DNA of 25,564 bases, taken from the NCBI GenBank assembly GCA_023389295.1, contig JAEWEO010000078.1, positions 1-25,564 on the forward strand, written 5' to 3'. Each line of letters opens with the position of its first letter. Position 1 is the first letter of the stretch. This document shows positions 6,384 through 13,896 of the stretch, one piece after another. Made by a program: the position numbers and the translations under genes. The DNA is from Bacillota bacterium (GTDB lineage: Bacteria > Bacillota > Clostridia > Lachnospirales > Lachnospiraceae). The notes under the pieces are model-generated. The model saw only the letters and a program-made list of their open reading frames with translations, was not told the origin of the DNA and ran no database searches.

Positions 6384-6453
6384 TTTGGGTGATTGCGAAA
6401 CTTTTATCATGTATACAAAACAATGAACAGCGTAATGTTTCGCAATCACCAAA
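6384..6453. repeat. Long inverted repeat between glmS and the beta-helix gene
   Basis: A perfect 14-bp pairing joins 6388-6401 and 6437-6450, extended by TTT/AAA after one bulged G. The loop is 35 bases (6402-6436). It lies in the minus-strand intercistronic region, and no U run follows the distal arm. An mRNA-stability, processing or attenuation element is more likely than a plain terminator. Confidence 0.75.
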
Positions 6454-6515
6454 GAAATAATCTAAACTCATCGATTACTTTTATTATTCGAAATTTCTTG
6501 TTATTTATTACTATT

Positions 6516-8345
6516 TTATTCTACTGTTACGGATTTTGCAAGATTTCTAGGTTTATCTAAATCCAATCCTTTTCCTACCGATACATAGTAAGAAAGAAGC
6601 TGTAGCGGAATTACTGCAAGGGAGGTAGTAAAATGTTTATCCGTGGTAGGAATTTGAATGGTCAGGTCCGATACCTTAGCAACTTCTTCCATTCCATCCG
6701 TTGCTATCGATAAAACATAGGCACCTCTAGATTGAACCTCTACAATATTACTTATGGTCTTCTTAACAAGTTCTTCCTGCGTTAATATTGCAGTAACCGT
6801 AGTCCCTTCTTCAATAAGGGCGATGGGGCCATGCTTTAATTCACCTGCCGCATAAGCCTCCGAATGGATATAAGAAATCTCTTTTAATTTCAATGAACCC
6901 TCTAAGGCTGTGGTGTAGTCAACCCCTCTACCGATAAAAAAGCTGTCTTTTACTGCAACATACTTTGAAGCAATATATTGGATCTCAGGTATCTTATGAT
7001 CTAAAATATCTTGAATCTGCTCCGGTAGCTTTCTTAAATCCGTTAATAAATGATCAAATTTTTCCTGTGTAAGTGTCCCACGAACCTTTGCAAAATGCAT
7101 TGCCAACAGGTATAGGGCTGCTAATTGTGTGGAATATGCCTTCGTTGTAGCTACGGCAATCTCCGGCCCTGCCCAAGTATAGATTACATTATCTGCTTCT
7201 CTTGCAATGGAGCTTCCAACTACATTAATAATGCCAAGAACCTTAATTCCCTTACTCTTAGCCTCTCTGAGTGCAGCCAAAGAATCCGCTGTTTCACCGG
7301 ATTGACTGATGATTACGGTTAAAGTCCCCTCTTCTAAGATGGGATTACGATAGCGAAACTCTGAGGCAAGATCAACTTCCACCGGAATTCGTGCCAAATC
7401 CTCAATTACATATTTTCCGGTCATTCCTGTATGATATGCGGAGCCACAGGCTACGATGTAGATCTTCTTCAGGTTTTTGATTTGTTCTTCGCTCATATTA
7501 AGCTCATCGATAACGATATCATTATCGCGTATTCTTGGGTTAATCGTATCTCGGACTGCCTTTGGCTGCTCATGAATTTCCTTAAGCATGAAGTGCTCAT
7601 AACCACCCTTTTCAGCTGCTGTGATATCCCATTCTACCGTCTTCATTTCCTTATTGACAGGCTCTAGATCTGGGTTATAGAAATTTACCTTATCCCTAAA
7701 TAATTGAACGATTTCACCATTTTCAATGTAATAAACATCTCTCGTATGTTTTAAAATCGCAGGTACATCGGAGGCAATATAATTCCCTTCTTCTGACACA
7801 CCAACAATCAAGGGACTGTCTTTACGAACTGCATAAAATTCATCGGGACGTTCATTAAACACAATACCAAGGGCATAAGAACCCTCCAGCTTAGTCATCA
7901 CCTTCGCAATGGTTGCAAGTGCATCTCCTTCATAATAGTAATCCAGTAGCTGAACCACCACTTCCGTATCCGTCTGGCTTTGGAACTCATAACCTTTTTC
8001 GATTAATCTTTTCTTGATTTTAACATAATTTTCAATAATACCATTATGAACGACTGCAATGGACGAATTGGTATTAAAATGTGGATGAGAATTCGTATCG
8101 GAGGGTGCACCATGGGTTGCCCATCTTGTATGACCAATTCCAAGGGTTCCTTCTAATGTCTCACCGTTTTTTGTCAGTTCACTCAAGGCTGCCAATCTAC
8201 CTTTGCATTTTGCAATTACTGTCTTTTTACCATCATGAACTGCAAGACCCGCAGAATCATAACCTCTATATTCTAATTTTGATAACCCCTCTAATAAGAT
8301 GGGAGCTGCTTGTTTCTTACCTATATATCCAACAATACCACACAT
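6516..8345 (-). CDS. glmS: Glutamine--fructose-6-phosphate aminotransferase (isomerizing)
   Basis: GlmS converts fructose-6-phosphate and glutamine to glucosamine-6-phosphate and glutamate, the first committed step towards UDP-GlcNAc and peptidoglycan. The start at 8345 gives MCGIVGYIG, exposing the catalytic Cys2 of the Ntn-type glutaminase domain; an AAGGAGG site lies 8 bases upstream. RWATHG and HNGIIENY follow. Two SIS domains hold SQSGETADSLAALR and KHGPIALIEEG, and the protein ends in the invariant PRNLAKSVTVE. The length of 609 aa equals that of typical bacterial GlmS. It is controlled by the glmS ribozyme at 8592-8804. The beta-helix gene follows 155 bp downstream and could be co-transcribed. 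Confidence 0.98.
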   Translation of the reverse strand: MCGIVGYIGKKQAAPILLEGLSKLEYRGYDSAGLAVHDGKKTVIAKCKGRLAALSELTKNGETLEGTLGIGHTRWATHGAPSDTNSHPHFNTNSSIAVVHNGIIENYVKIKKRLIEKGYEFQSQTDTEVVVQLLDYYYEGDALATIAKVMTKLEGSYALGIVFNERPDEFYAVRKDSPLIVGVSEEGNYIASDVPAILKHTRDVYYIENGEIVQLFRDKVNFYNPDLEPVNKEMKTVEWDITAAEKGGYEHFMLKEIHEQPKAVRDTINPRIRDNDIVIDELNMSEEQIKNLKKIYIVACGSAYHTGMTGKYVIEDLARIPVEVDLASEFRYRNPILEEGTLTVIISQSGETADSLAALREAKSKGIKVLGIINVVGSSIAREADNVIYTWAGPEIAVATTKAYSTQLAALYLLAMHFAKVRGTLTQEKFDHLLTDLRKLPEQIQDILDHKIPEIQYIASKYVAVKDSFFIGRGVDYTTALEGSLKLKEISYIHSEAYAAGELKHGPIALIEEGTTVTAILTQEELVKKTISNIVEVQSRGAYVLSIATDGMEEVAKVSDLTIQIPTTDKHFTTSLAVIPLQLLSYYVSVGKGLDLDKPRNLAKSVTVE

Positions 8346-8591
8346 ATTAAATCCTCCTTCTACATTCAACCATACGATTTCGACCCATCTTTTTATTCCA
8401 TACTCCCATTTGCCCGCAAGAAAAGTAAGCTTCCCTTTAACAGCTTTATCGTAAAGGATGCTTTTATTGTCTTATAAATATTACTCAGCAATCAAATAGA
8501 CCCTTCTCTTATTTTTTGGGATAAAATTCTTTTAAAAAAGTGCATAGAAATAGCGTAGTTTTTAATAAATTCAAAAATTTCAATTCTAAAC
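8346..8591 (-). other. Long spacer between glmS ribozyme and glmS start
   Basis: About 245 bases of A/T-rich leader separate the ribozyme's last stem from the glmS start, longer than in Bacillus. It carries the AAGGAGG site near 8355. Very short frames (17-20 codons) exist but have no ribosome binding site. I see no terminator or second clear promoter. Confidence 0.5.
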
Positions 8592-8804
8592 ATGAATTCT
8601 CAGAACAAGAAAGCTTACGTATGGATACGAAGACTTTCTGCTCCTAATTCATTCTCTTGGTTATGACGCTTTTGTTTCATAGTTGCCTATTATTTTGTCG
8701 TCATATTACATGCCCAAGTGCATGAGAGAGCATCCGCCGAAACTTTCGATAACTCTCTACCTCGTCAACCTCGAAATAAATCCCCAATCAAGGTACATGG
8801 CGCT
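8592..8804 (-). ncRNA. glmS ribozyme: glmS ribozyme (GlcN6P-dependent self-cleaving riboswitch)
   Basis: On the minus strand the diagnostic blocks occur in order. They are A|GCGCC (cleavage site between the complements of 8804 and 8803), a P1 stem (ACCUUGA with UCGAGGU), GACGAGG, UUAUCGA and UUUCGGCGGAUG, then the P3/P4 region containing GUAAGCUUUC. It ends in a 7-bp stem (AUGAAUU with AAUUCAU, 8646-8652 with 8592-8598). The P3 region holds extra hairpins: CAUGC...GCAUG, and UGACG...CGUCA enclosing AUAG-GCAA-CUAU. Established role: glucosamine-6-phosphate acts as cofactor for self-cleavage, and the cleaved glmS mRNA is degraded, giving feedback control. Confidence 0.93.
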
Positions 8805-9140
8805 AATTTAAACATTTCTGTTAGAAAGACCTTGGGTTGGTCTTGTGAATGGGTTACAAATTGAAAAATATATTTTTCTTACTACTATTTTATGAATGGC
8901 ACCTCCTTATGTGAACATTTTTACGCAAATACTCTTATACAAGAACAAGTTCCTTTTTTGAACTTATATTTTTGCGTCAACGTCATGGTAACATAGTGTA
9001 AATAAATAGTCAATCCTACCAAATAAATCTTCTTAATAATCAAATAAAACAACAATAACCATAGCAAAAATACCTATCGGGCAGACCAAATCTCTAACCC
9101 ATTATTAGGATAAGTCGCTTTCCTATACTTTGCATTTATA
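8805..9140 (-). other. Upstream leader and promoter region of glmS
   Basis: Between the promoter at 8985-9013 and the ribozyme lie about 170 transcribed bases. They include a hairpin (AAGTTC 8948-8953 with GAACTT 8960-8965). An exact anti-16S match, AAGGAGGTG (complement of about 8901-8909), has no start codon at a usable distance. No gene is visible between the topB terminator and the ribozyme. Confidence 0.45.
8985..9013 (-). promoter_or_regulatory. Likely promoter of glmS
   Basis: Minus-strand TTGACT (complement of 9008-9013), a 17-bp spacer and TACCAT (complement of 8985-8990). The -35 is good and the -10 matches four of six bases. The position fits a transcript including the ribozyme. 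Confidence 0.5.
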
Positions 9141-9180
9141 AAAAGATGAAAGATGAACTCTCATTCATCTTTCATCTTTT
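9141..9180. terminator. Terminator of topB
   Basis: A perfect 17-bp inverted repeat (9141-9157 with 9164-9180) has a 6-base loop and T-rich ends in both directions. It sits 5 bases after the topB stop codon, and the minus-strand arm ends in CUUUUUAU. Confidence 0.85.
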
Positions 9181-9185
9181 ATTCA

Positions 9186-11282
9186 CTACTTTTTATAATA
9201 AGTTGAGACTTCGCTAAAATATTTTGATAGCTGTGACTGATTGTTTAGCATTTTCACACCATTTACCATCCTAGCTACGAAGCCCTCAAGCTTTTGTGTA
9301 TATTCATCCTTCGTGATCTGCCCTTCTGAAACGTAGGTCAACCCCTTTTCCCAACTAGCAGTCAACTCTGCATTCAGTAAGGATTTAATTGAAGAATTCA
9401 CTACATCATAGATTAATTCACCCATTAAGGTTGGTGTAATAATCTGAGTCTTTTTATTTAAGTTTAGATAAGTTATTTTCACCAATTTATTCAAGATTTC
9501 GGCTCGTGTTGCACTTGTTCCGATCCCGCTTCCTTTGATCTGAGCACGAAGTTCTTCATCTTCGATTAGCTGACCTGCATTTTCCATTGCAAGAATTAAA
9601 GCACCGGAATTGTATCTCTTCGGAGGAGTAGTTTCTCCTTCTTTTATGGTTAATAGATTGACCGGAAGCTTCATACCTTTTTTCAACTTGTTGATGATTT
9701 CTAAAAGCTCCTGATCAGAACTATCCTCTTCCTGATTGTCACTTTCCTCTGTATTACCCTCTCCCTTGCCTTTTGTGGTAGAAGGAGCTTGAGACTTTTC
9801 TGTACCATTGTTAAGAATCTTAAGATATCCTTCTTTCTCAAGAACCTTGAAGGAGGCAAAGAAACTTTCCTCTTTTATCTTAGCAACAAGACTTACTTTA
9901 CGGTACTCTGCTGCTGGAAAAAAGATGGAAAGAAAACGTTTTACTATGGTTTCATACACCTTAAATGTAGTTGGTGCAAGAGAACCCAGAGCATTAAGCC
10001 CCTGACCCGTTGGTATAATAGCATAGTGGTCAGTAATTTGGCTATCGTTGACATAGCGGGTCTTCGCAATGTTTTTATAAGAACCCATTTCCATAATTTC
10101 ACTAACAAACCCGGAGAATTGATTTAGTCCTTGCAGACCCTTAATGTTTTTATAGATTTCCTTAGCAACTACCGTAGATAATACTCTGGCATCCGTTCTG
10201 GGATAGGTAACCAGTTTCTTCTCATATAATTCCTGGGTAATCTTTAAGGTTTCATCCGGACTAATCTTGAAAAATCTGGAACAATCATTTTGTAATTCCG
10301 CTAAGTTATATAACAAGGGAGGATTTTTTGTTTCCTTTTTCTTCTCTAGCTGGACAATTTCTGCAAGTAGCTTCGGTGCTTCCTCCGGTTCTAATTTTGC
10401 ATTCCAGGTTCCATCCTCATTGGTCTCTGGTAAATCACCAGCCAGCTCTGAGATAAACTTTACAGCTGAAGTTTTTTCAGAAAAACCATTTTCTTTATAA
10501 AGGAGTGGAGAATTAAAATATTTGGAACCCTCTATGGCACGAAACTCTGCCATAAATTCTTTATTCTCTGCCTGTAAGCCACTTAATATTCGATAAAAAG
10601 GGGTCTTAACAAAGCTTCTAACCTCTCGTTCTCTTCGAACTACCATACCAAGCACGCAGGTCATAACACGTCCAACGGAAATAGCCGTCCATTTCTGAGA
10701 ATTTAGGAGCCTTTGAACCTCGGATCCATACTTTAAGGTCAGAATACGAGAGAAATTGATACCCATAAGATAATCCTCTTGAGCTCGCAGATAAGCAGCA
10801 TTCGAAAGGTTGTCGTACTCAGACAATGGCTTAGCCTCTCTGATTCCTCTTAGAATTTCCTCTTCTGTCTGGGAGTCAATCCATACTCGTTTCCTGGTCT
10901 TATTTGCAGGTACCTTTGCCTGTTGATCAACCAAACGATATATGTATTCTCCTTCCCGCCCGGAGTCGGTACAAACATAAATTGTATCTACATCCTTGCG
11001 AGTCAGTAATTCCTTTACAATCTGAAATTGCTTCTTTACATTGCCAATTACTTCGTATTTATATTCCTTCGGGAGAAATGGTAATGTTTCCATACTCCAT
11101 TTCTTCAGCGCCGGATTATATTCCTCAGGATAGCTCATTGTCACAAGATGTCCCACACACCAAGTCACAATCACATCCTCAGATTCAATATAGCCATCCT
11201 TCTTTTTACCATTAATCTTTAGAGCTTTTGCAAATTCCGTTGCAACACTCGGTTTCTCTGCAATATATAAACTTTTTGACAT
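9186..11282 (-). CDS. topB: DNA topoisomerase III (type IA)
   Basis: This is a type IA topoisomerase that decatenates or relaxes DNA through a 5'-phosphotyrosine intermediate. The Toprim domain starts at the N-terminus (SLYIAEKPSVA) and contains CTDSGREGEYIYR. The catalytic tyrosine lies in KLVTYPRTDAR, about residue 360. GIGTSATRAEIL follows in the gate domain. The product has 698 aa from the chosen start, with a charged low-complexity insert (GKGEGNTEESDNQEEDSSDQ) and no C-terminal zinc fingers, as usual for TopB. The start at 11282 is chosen because it begins right at the Toprim strand. ATG 11306 is also possible, and neither has a strong RBS. It is a single-gene unit. Confidence 0.95.
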   Translation of the reverse strand: MSKSLYIAEKPSVATEFAKALKINGKKKDGYIESEDVIVTWCVGHLVTMSYPEEYNPALKKWSMETLPFLPKEYKYEVIGNVKKQFQIVKELLTRKDVDTIYVCTDSGREGEYIYRLVDQQAKVPANKTRKRVWIDSQTEEEILRGIREAKPLSEYDNLSNAAYLRAQEDYLMGINFSRILTLKYGSEVQRLLNSQKWTAISVGRVMTCVLGMVVRREREVRSFVKTPFYRILSGLQAENKEFMAEFRAIEGSKYFNSPLLYKENGFSEKTSAVKFISELAGDLPETNEDGTWNAKLEPEEAPKLLAEIVQLEKKKETKNPPLLYNLAELQNDCSRFFKISPDETLKITQELYEKKLVTYPRTDARVLSTVVAKEIYKNIKGLQGLNQFSGFVSEIMEMGSYKNIAKTRYVNDSQITDHYAIIPTGQGLNALGSLAPTTFKVYETIVKRFLSIFFPAAEYRKVSLVAKIKEESFFASFKVLEKEGYLKILNNGTEKSQAPSTTKGKGEGNTEESDNQEEDSSDQELLEIINKLKKGMKLPVNLLTIKEGETTPPKRYNSGALILAMENAGQLIEDEELRAQIKGSGIGTSATRAEILNKLVKITYLNLNKKTQIITPTLMGELIYDVVNSSIKSLLNAELTASWEKGLTYVSEGQITKDEYTQKLEGFVARMVNGVKMLNNQSQLSKYFSEVSTYYKK

Positions 11283-11320
11283 CTCTACCCAACTTTCTGT
11301 TTCCATGATAATATCTTATC

Positions 11321-11336
11321 ATGCTTTGCAAAGCAT
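11321..11336. promoter_or_regulatory. Perfect 16-bp palindrome in the topB leader
   Basis: ATGCTTTGCAAAGCAT is a perfect dyad between the topB promoter and start codon. It could be an operator. As RNA it would fold poorly, because no loop is available without opening the centre. Confidence 0.4.
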
Positions 11337-11389
11337 CTTTTGTTCATTTTATTTCTGCAAAATGCACTTAAGCTTTGCTATTCTAAGAC

Positions 11390-11418
11390 ATTATAACATG
11401 TTCGCAAAGGAAAGGGAA
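11390..11418 (-). promoter_or_regulatory. topB: Promoter of topB
   Basis: On the minus strand a consensus TATAAT (complement of 11390-11395) is preceded by TGT, giving an extended -10 (TGnTATAAT). The -35 (TTCCCT, 17 bp away) is weak, which fits an extended -10 promoter. Confidence 0.55.
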
Positions 11419-11555
11419 AGAAAAACATCAGAAGGAATATTCTTAATTCTTATAACAATTTCCCATAAAACCGATTCGCATATTCATGGTAATGGTCAAT
11501 ATAGCTTGTATAATTCATAATTTTAGATTAAAATATTTTTAAACAGGTGTATTTT

Positions 11556-11577
11556 GGTAAATAATATCTTATTTACC
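11556..11577. promoter_or_regulatory. Operator-like palindrome upstream of the LUD gene
   Basis: GGTAAATAA (11556-11564) and TTATTTACC (11569-11577) form a perfect 9+9 bp dyad with a TATC spacer, 28 bp before the start codon. A possible -10 (TAATAT, 11562-11567) lies inside it, so a bound regulator would block the promoter. The regulator is not in the window. Confidence 0.5.
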
Positions 11578-11605
11578 CCATTTTAGACTAAGGGAGGTAT
11601 TTTCA

Positions 11606-12241
11606 ATGTCACCGAAAAAAATATATTATGAGAATTTAGCTGACACCATTATTGAGAAATTTAACAAACGCGGGATTGAGGGTTATTATTGTGATAATGC
11701 TGAAGACGCTCTACTTACAGCAAAGAGATTTCTAACCCCCGGCTGTTCTATCTCCTGGGGCGGTTCACAAACGATTAGTGAGATCGGCTTACTAGATGAG
11801 CTAGCCGCTTCTGATTACATATTATATGATCGTAGTACTGCCAATACTTTAGAAGAAAAATCATTACTTTACAGCAAGATTGTAACTTCAGATTACTTTT
11901 TTATGAGTTCCAATGCAATCACCTTGGATGGTCAGCTGGTGAATATAGATGGTGCAGGAAATCGAGTTGCTTGCCTCATTACCGGACCGAAAAATGTAAT
12001 TATTATCGCCGGTATGAATAAAATAGTAACAGATGTAACAACCGGAATAGAACGTGTACGTAATATGGCTTCTCCACCAAATGCGGTGCGCATTGGAGCA
12101 AATACTCCCTGCTCTGAGATTGGAAAATGCGCAAATTGTTTGGTAGATGACTGTATCTGTTGTGAGATTGTAATAACACGAAAATCAAGGATACCGGGCC
12201 GGATAAAGGTCATTCTGGTTGGCGAAGAATTGGGTTATTAA
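11606..12241 (+). CDS. LUD-domain protein (LutC/DUF162 superfamily)
   Basis: The 211-residue protein has the LUD fold common to LutB/LutC lactate-utilisation proteins and stand-alone DUF162 proteins. Recognisable parts are SISWGGSQTISEIGL (48-62), YDRS (74-77), SSNAITLDGQLVNIDGAGNRV (101-121) and GMNKIVTDV (136-144). Near the C-terminus, TPCSEIGKCANC continues to DDCICC. The cysteines at 169, 175, 178, 183, 185 and 186 (Cx5Cx2Cx4CxCC) look like a metal or Fe-S site, but no classical ferredoxin motif is present. There is no lutA or lutB here, so a lactate role is not supported. AAGGGAGG precedes ATG by 9 bases. A 57-aa membrane peptide gene follows after 18 bp, and an operator-like dyad lies upstream. 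Confidence 0.88.
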   Translation: MSPKKIYYENLADTIIEKFNKRGIEGYYCDNAEDALLTAKRFLTPGCSISWGGSQTISEIGLLDELAASDYILYDRSTANTLEEKSLLYSKIVTSDYFFMSSNAITLDGQLVNIDGAGNRVACLITGPKNVIIIAGMNKIVTDVTTGIERVRNMASPPNAVRIGANTPCSEIGKCANCLVDDCICCEIVITRKSRIPGRIKVILVGEELGY

Positions 12242-12259
12242 GGAAAGAGAGGAAAAGAT

Positions 12260-12433
12260 ATGTCACATAGTTGTTGTTCTTCCAAGGAGTCCCGCCCTGA
12301 TGTAAATGTAACTGTTAGTGTAAACGTCGACGTAGCTAAAATTGTAAAATACTCTTATATTACCGGAATTATGGCAGCTGGAGCAATCCTCATAACAAAG
12401 AACCTTAAGAAAATAATAGAAATTTTACAGTAA
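12260..12433 (+). CDS. Small hypothetical protein with one membrane segment, 57 aa
   Basis: The ATG at 12260 follows AGAGAGG and lies 18 bp after the LUD gene, so the two are probably co-transcribed. The peptide starts MSHSCCSSKE, with a vicinal cysteine pair at 5-6. It continues with an alternating Val-rich strand (VNVTVSVNVDVA, 15-26), then a hydrophobic helix (about 33-46, YITGIMAAGAILIT) and a basic/amphipathic tail. The strong terminator immediately downstream supports a real transcript end. The family is not recognised. Confidence 0.65.
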   Translation: MSHSCCSSKESRPDVNVTVSVNVDVAKIVKYSYITGIMAAGAILITKNLKKIIEILQ

Positions 12434-12441
12434 ATATTAAT

Positions 12442-12484
12442 AAAGAAGAAGAGAATTTGGCGATCCAATTCCTCTTCTTCTTTT
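12442..12484. terminator. Terminator of the LUD unit, shared with the convergent MFS gene
   Basis: AAAGAAGAAGAG pairs with CTCTTCTTCTTT, and further inside TGG pairs with CCA. On the plus strand TTTTATT follows. The hairpin has U-rich arms in both directions and lies between convergent genes. Confidence 0.8.
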
Positions 12485-12531
12485 ATTAACATTGATTTGC
12501 TTGCTAATTCATCTTTTTATTAAAGAAAATC

Positions 12532-13695
12532 CTAATTTACTTTTGCTTTACAGATGCGATTTACTCTTTCACTACTTATCAGCATGATCACCAAAAGAAT
12601 AAGAATAAAGATCGGATATAAGTTCGTCGTAGTCTTCTCCATAACAAGTCCTAGCAAAGGTGGTACCACCGTCGAACCCACATACGCAAAAGCCATTTGA
12701 ATTCCCATAAGATTACTGGAATTGGTTTTACCAAAACGAACCGGAGTCTCATGAAGCATGGAGGGGTAAATTGGTGCACAACCAATACCGATTAGAACTA
12801 GTCCGGCAAGATTACTTATGGGATGGTGAAACAACAATAAAACAACTGCCCCTATACCAATGATTACCTGCCCTACACGTATTAGCACCGGATTACTATA
12901 TTTCATTGTAAAGAAACCATTGATAAATCTTCCAATGGTTATTCCAAAGAAGTACATGGACACCCAACCGGCTGCTACCCCTGCCGTAATTCCCTTTGAT
13001 TGCACCAGATAACTGGCTCCCCATAAGCCAGCCGTCGCTTCTAACGCACAGTAACAGAAGAATCCAATCATCGTCGGTTTAATCCCCGGAAGCTTCAGTA
13101 CATGTTCACCATGATATTTTTGGGATTCCTCTTCTTCTATTGTATCTTTAAACTTCTTCCAAATTGGTAGCGATAGGAATAAGATTGCAACCAGTATGAT
13201 CTGTATCAATGCAACAATAAGGTAACCATTGTTCCAGGAACCACTCTTTGAGATGGCAAGAGACATAATAACCGGTCCCAAAGTCGCTCCAATTCCCCAA
13301 AAACAGTGAAGCCAACTCATATGTTTTGCTGTGAAGTTTAATGCCACAAAGTTATTCAACGCTGCATCTACAGCTCCTCCACCAAGACCAAGGGGGACCG
13401 CAAGTAAACATAGAAAAGTATAACTGCCACAATAGGAATAGCCCAGTAAAGCTAGCGCAGTAAGTAGAACGCTTATTAAGGTAAGTTTTCCCGTTCCAAA
13501 CTTTTTGATTAATTTCCCGCTCAATAAGCTGGAGAATATGGTCCCTCCTGCTGCAATAAAAGATATCAAACCGGCACCGGACATTGACATATTAAAATCC
13601 ATCCGAATGGTTGGCCATGCAGCTCCAAGCATGGAGTCCGGCAATCCCAAACTAATGAATGCAACATAGATAATTACAAGTAATATTGTTGTCAT
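12532..13695 (-). CDS. Major facilitator superfamily transporter
   Basis: The 387-residue integral membrane protein has about 12 hydrophobic helices in two six-helix halves and a charged central loop (KKFKDTIEEEESQKYHGEH, about 178-197). SGKLIKKFGTGKLTLISV is the loop 2-3 region, and the second half carries the matching FFGITIGRFINGFF. The overall pattern (FISLGLPDSMLGAAWPTIR at the start, HCFWGIGATLGP in helix 5) resembles the fucose-permease-like/sugar MFS group, but the substrate cannot be read. AAGGAG lies 9 bases before ATG, and TATAAT overlaps the region just upstream of the RBS. It appears monocistronic and convergent with the LUD unit. Confidence 0.88.
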   Translation of the reverse strand: MTTILLVIIYVAFISLGLPDSMLGAAWPTIRMDFNMSMSGAGLISFIAAGGTIFSSLLSGKLIKKFGTGKLTLISVLLTALALLGYSYCGSYTFLCLLAVPLGLGGGAVDAALNNFVALNFTAKHMSWLHCFWGIGATLGPVIMSLAISKSGSWNNGYLIVALIQIILVAILFLSLPIWKKFKDTIEEEESQKYHGEHVLKLPGIKPTMIGFFCYCALEATAGLWGASYLVQSKGITAGVAAGWVSMYFFGITIGRFINGFFTMKYSNPVLIRVGQVIIGIGAVVLLLFHHPISNLAGLVLIGIGCAPIYPSMLHETPVRFGKTNSSNLMGIQMAFAYVGSTVVPPLLGLVMEKTTTNLYPIFILILLVIMLISSERVNRICKAKVN

Positions 13696-13829
13696 AAGTA
13701 GGCTTCTCCTTAATTATACTTACTATTTTCAATCACATTACTTAAGAATAACATATTGTCTGTGATGATGCAAAGAATAATTACATGTCAAATAGAGCAA
13801 AGTTTTACCTTAATAAGAATAATGACGCA

Positions 13830-13869
13830 GATAAAAAAGGAAGGCTAATTTTATCATCAGCCTTCCTTT
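13830..13869 (-). terminator. Terminator of glyA
   Basis: AAAGGAAGGCT (13836-13846) pairs with AGCCTTCCTTT (13859-13869). On the minus strand the stem runs into TTTTTTATC. It is placed 27 bp after the glyA stop. Confidence 0.85.
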
Positions 13870-13896
13870 CAATGATTATACTTAAGGTATTTAATA

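Noticed and set aside
6361..6471. N-terminal extension of the beta-helix protein
   Set aside because: It would translate through a 70-base inverted repeat and lacks an RBS, whereas ATG 6360 has GGGAGG at good distance.
11305..11520. 71-aa open frame between topB and the LUD gene
   Set aside because: No RBS, mixed composition without domain features, and it covers the divergent topB promoter and operator region.
11606..12241. Annotation as lactate-utilisation lutC
   Set aside because: No lutA or lutB partner, and the C-terminal Cys cluster differs; only the LUD fold is supported.
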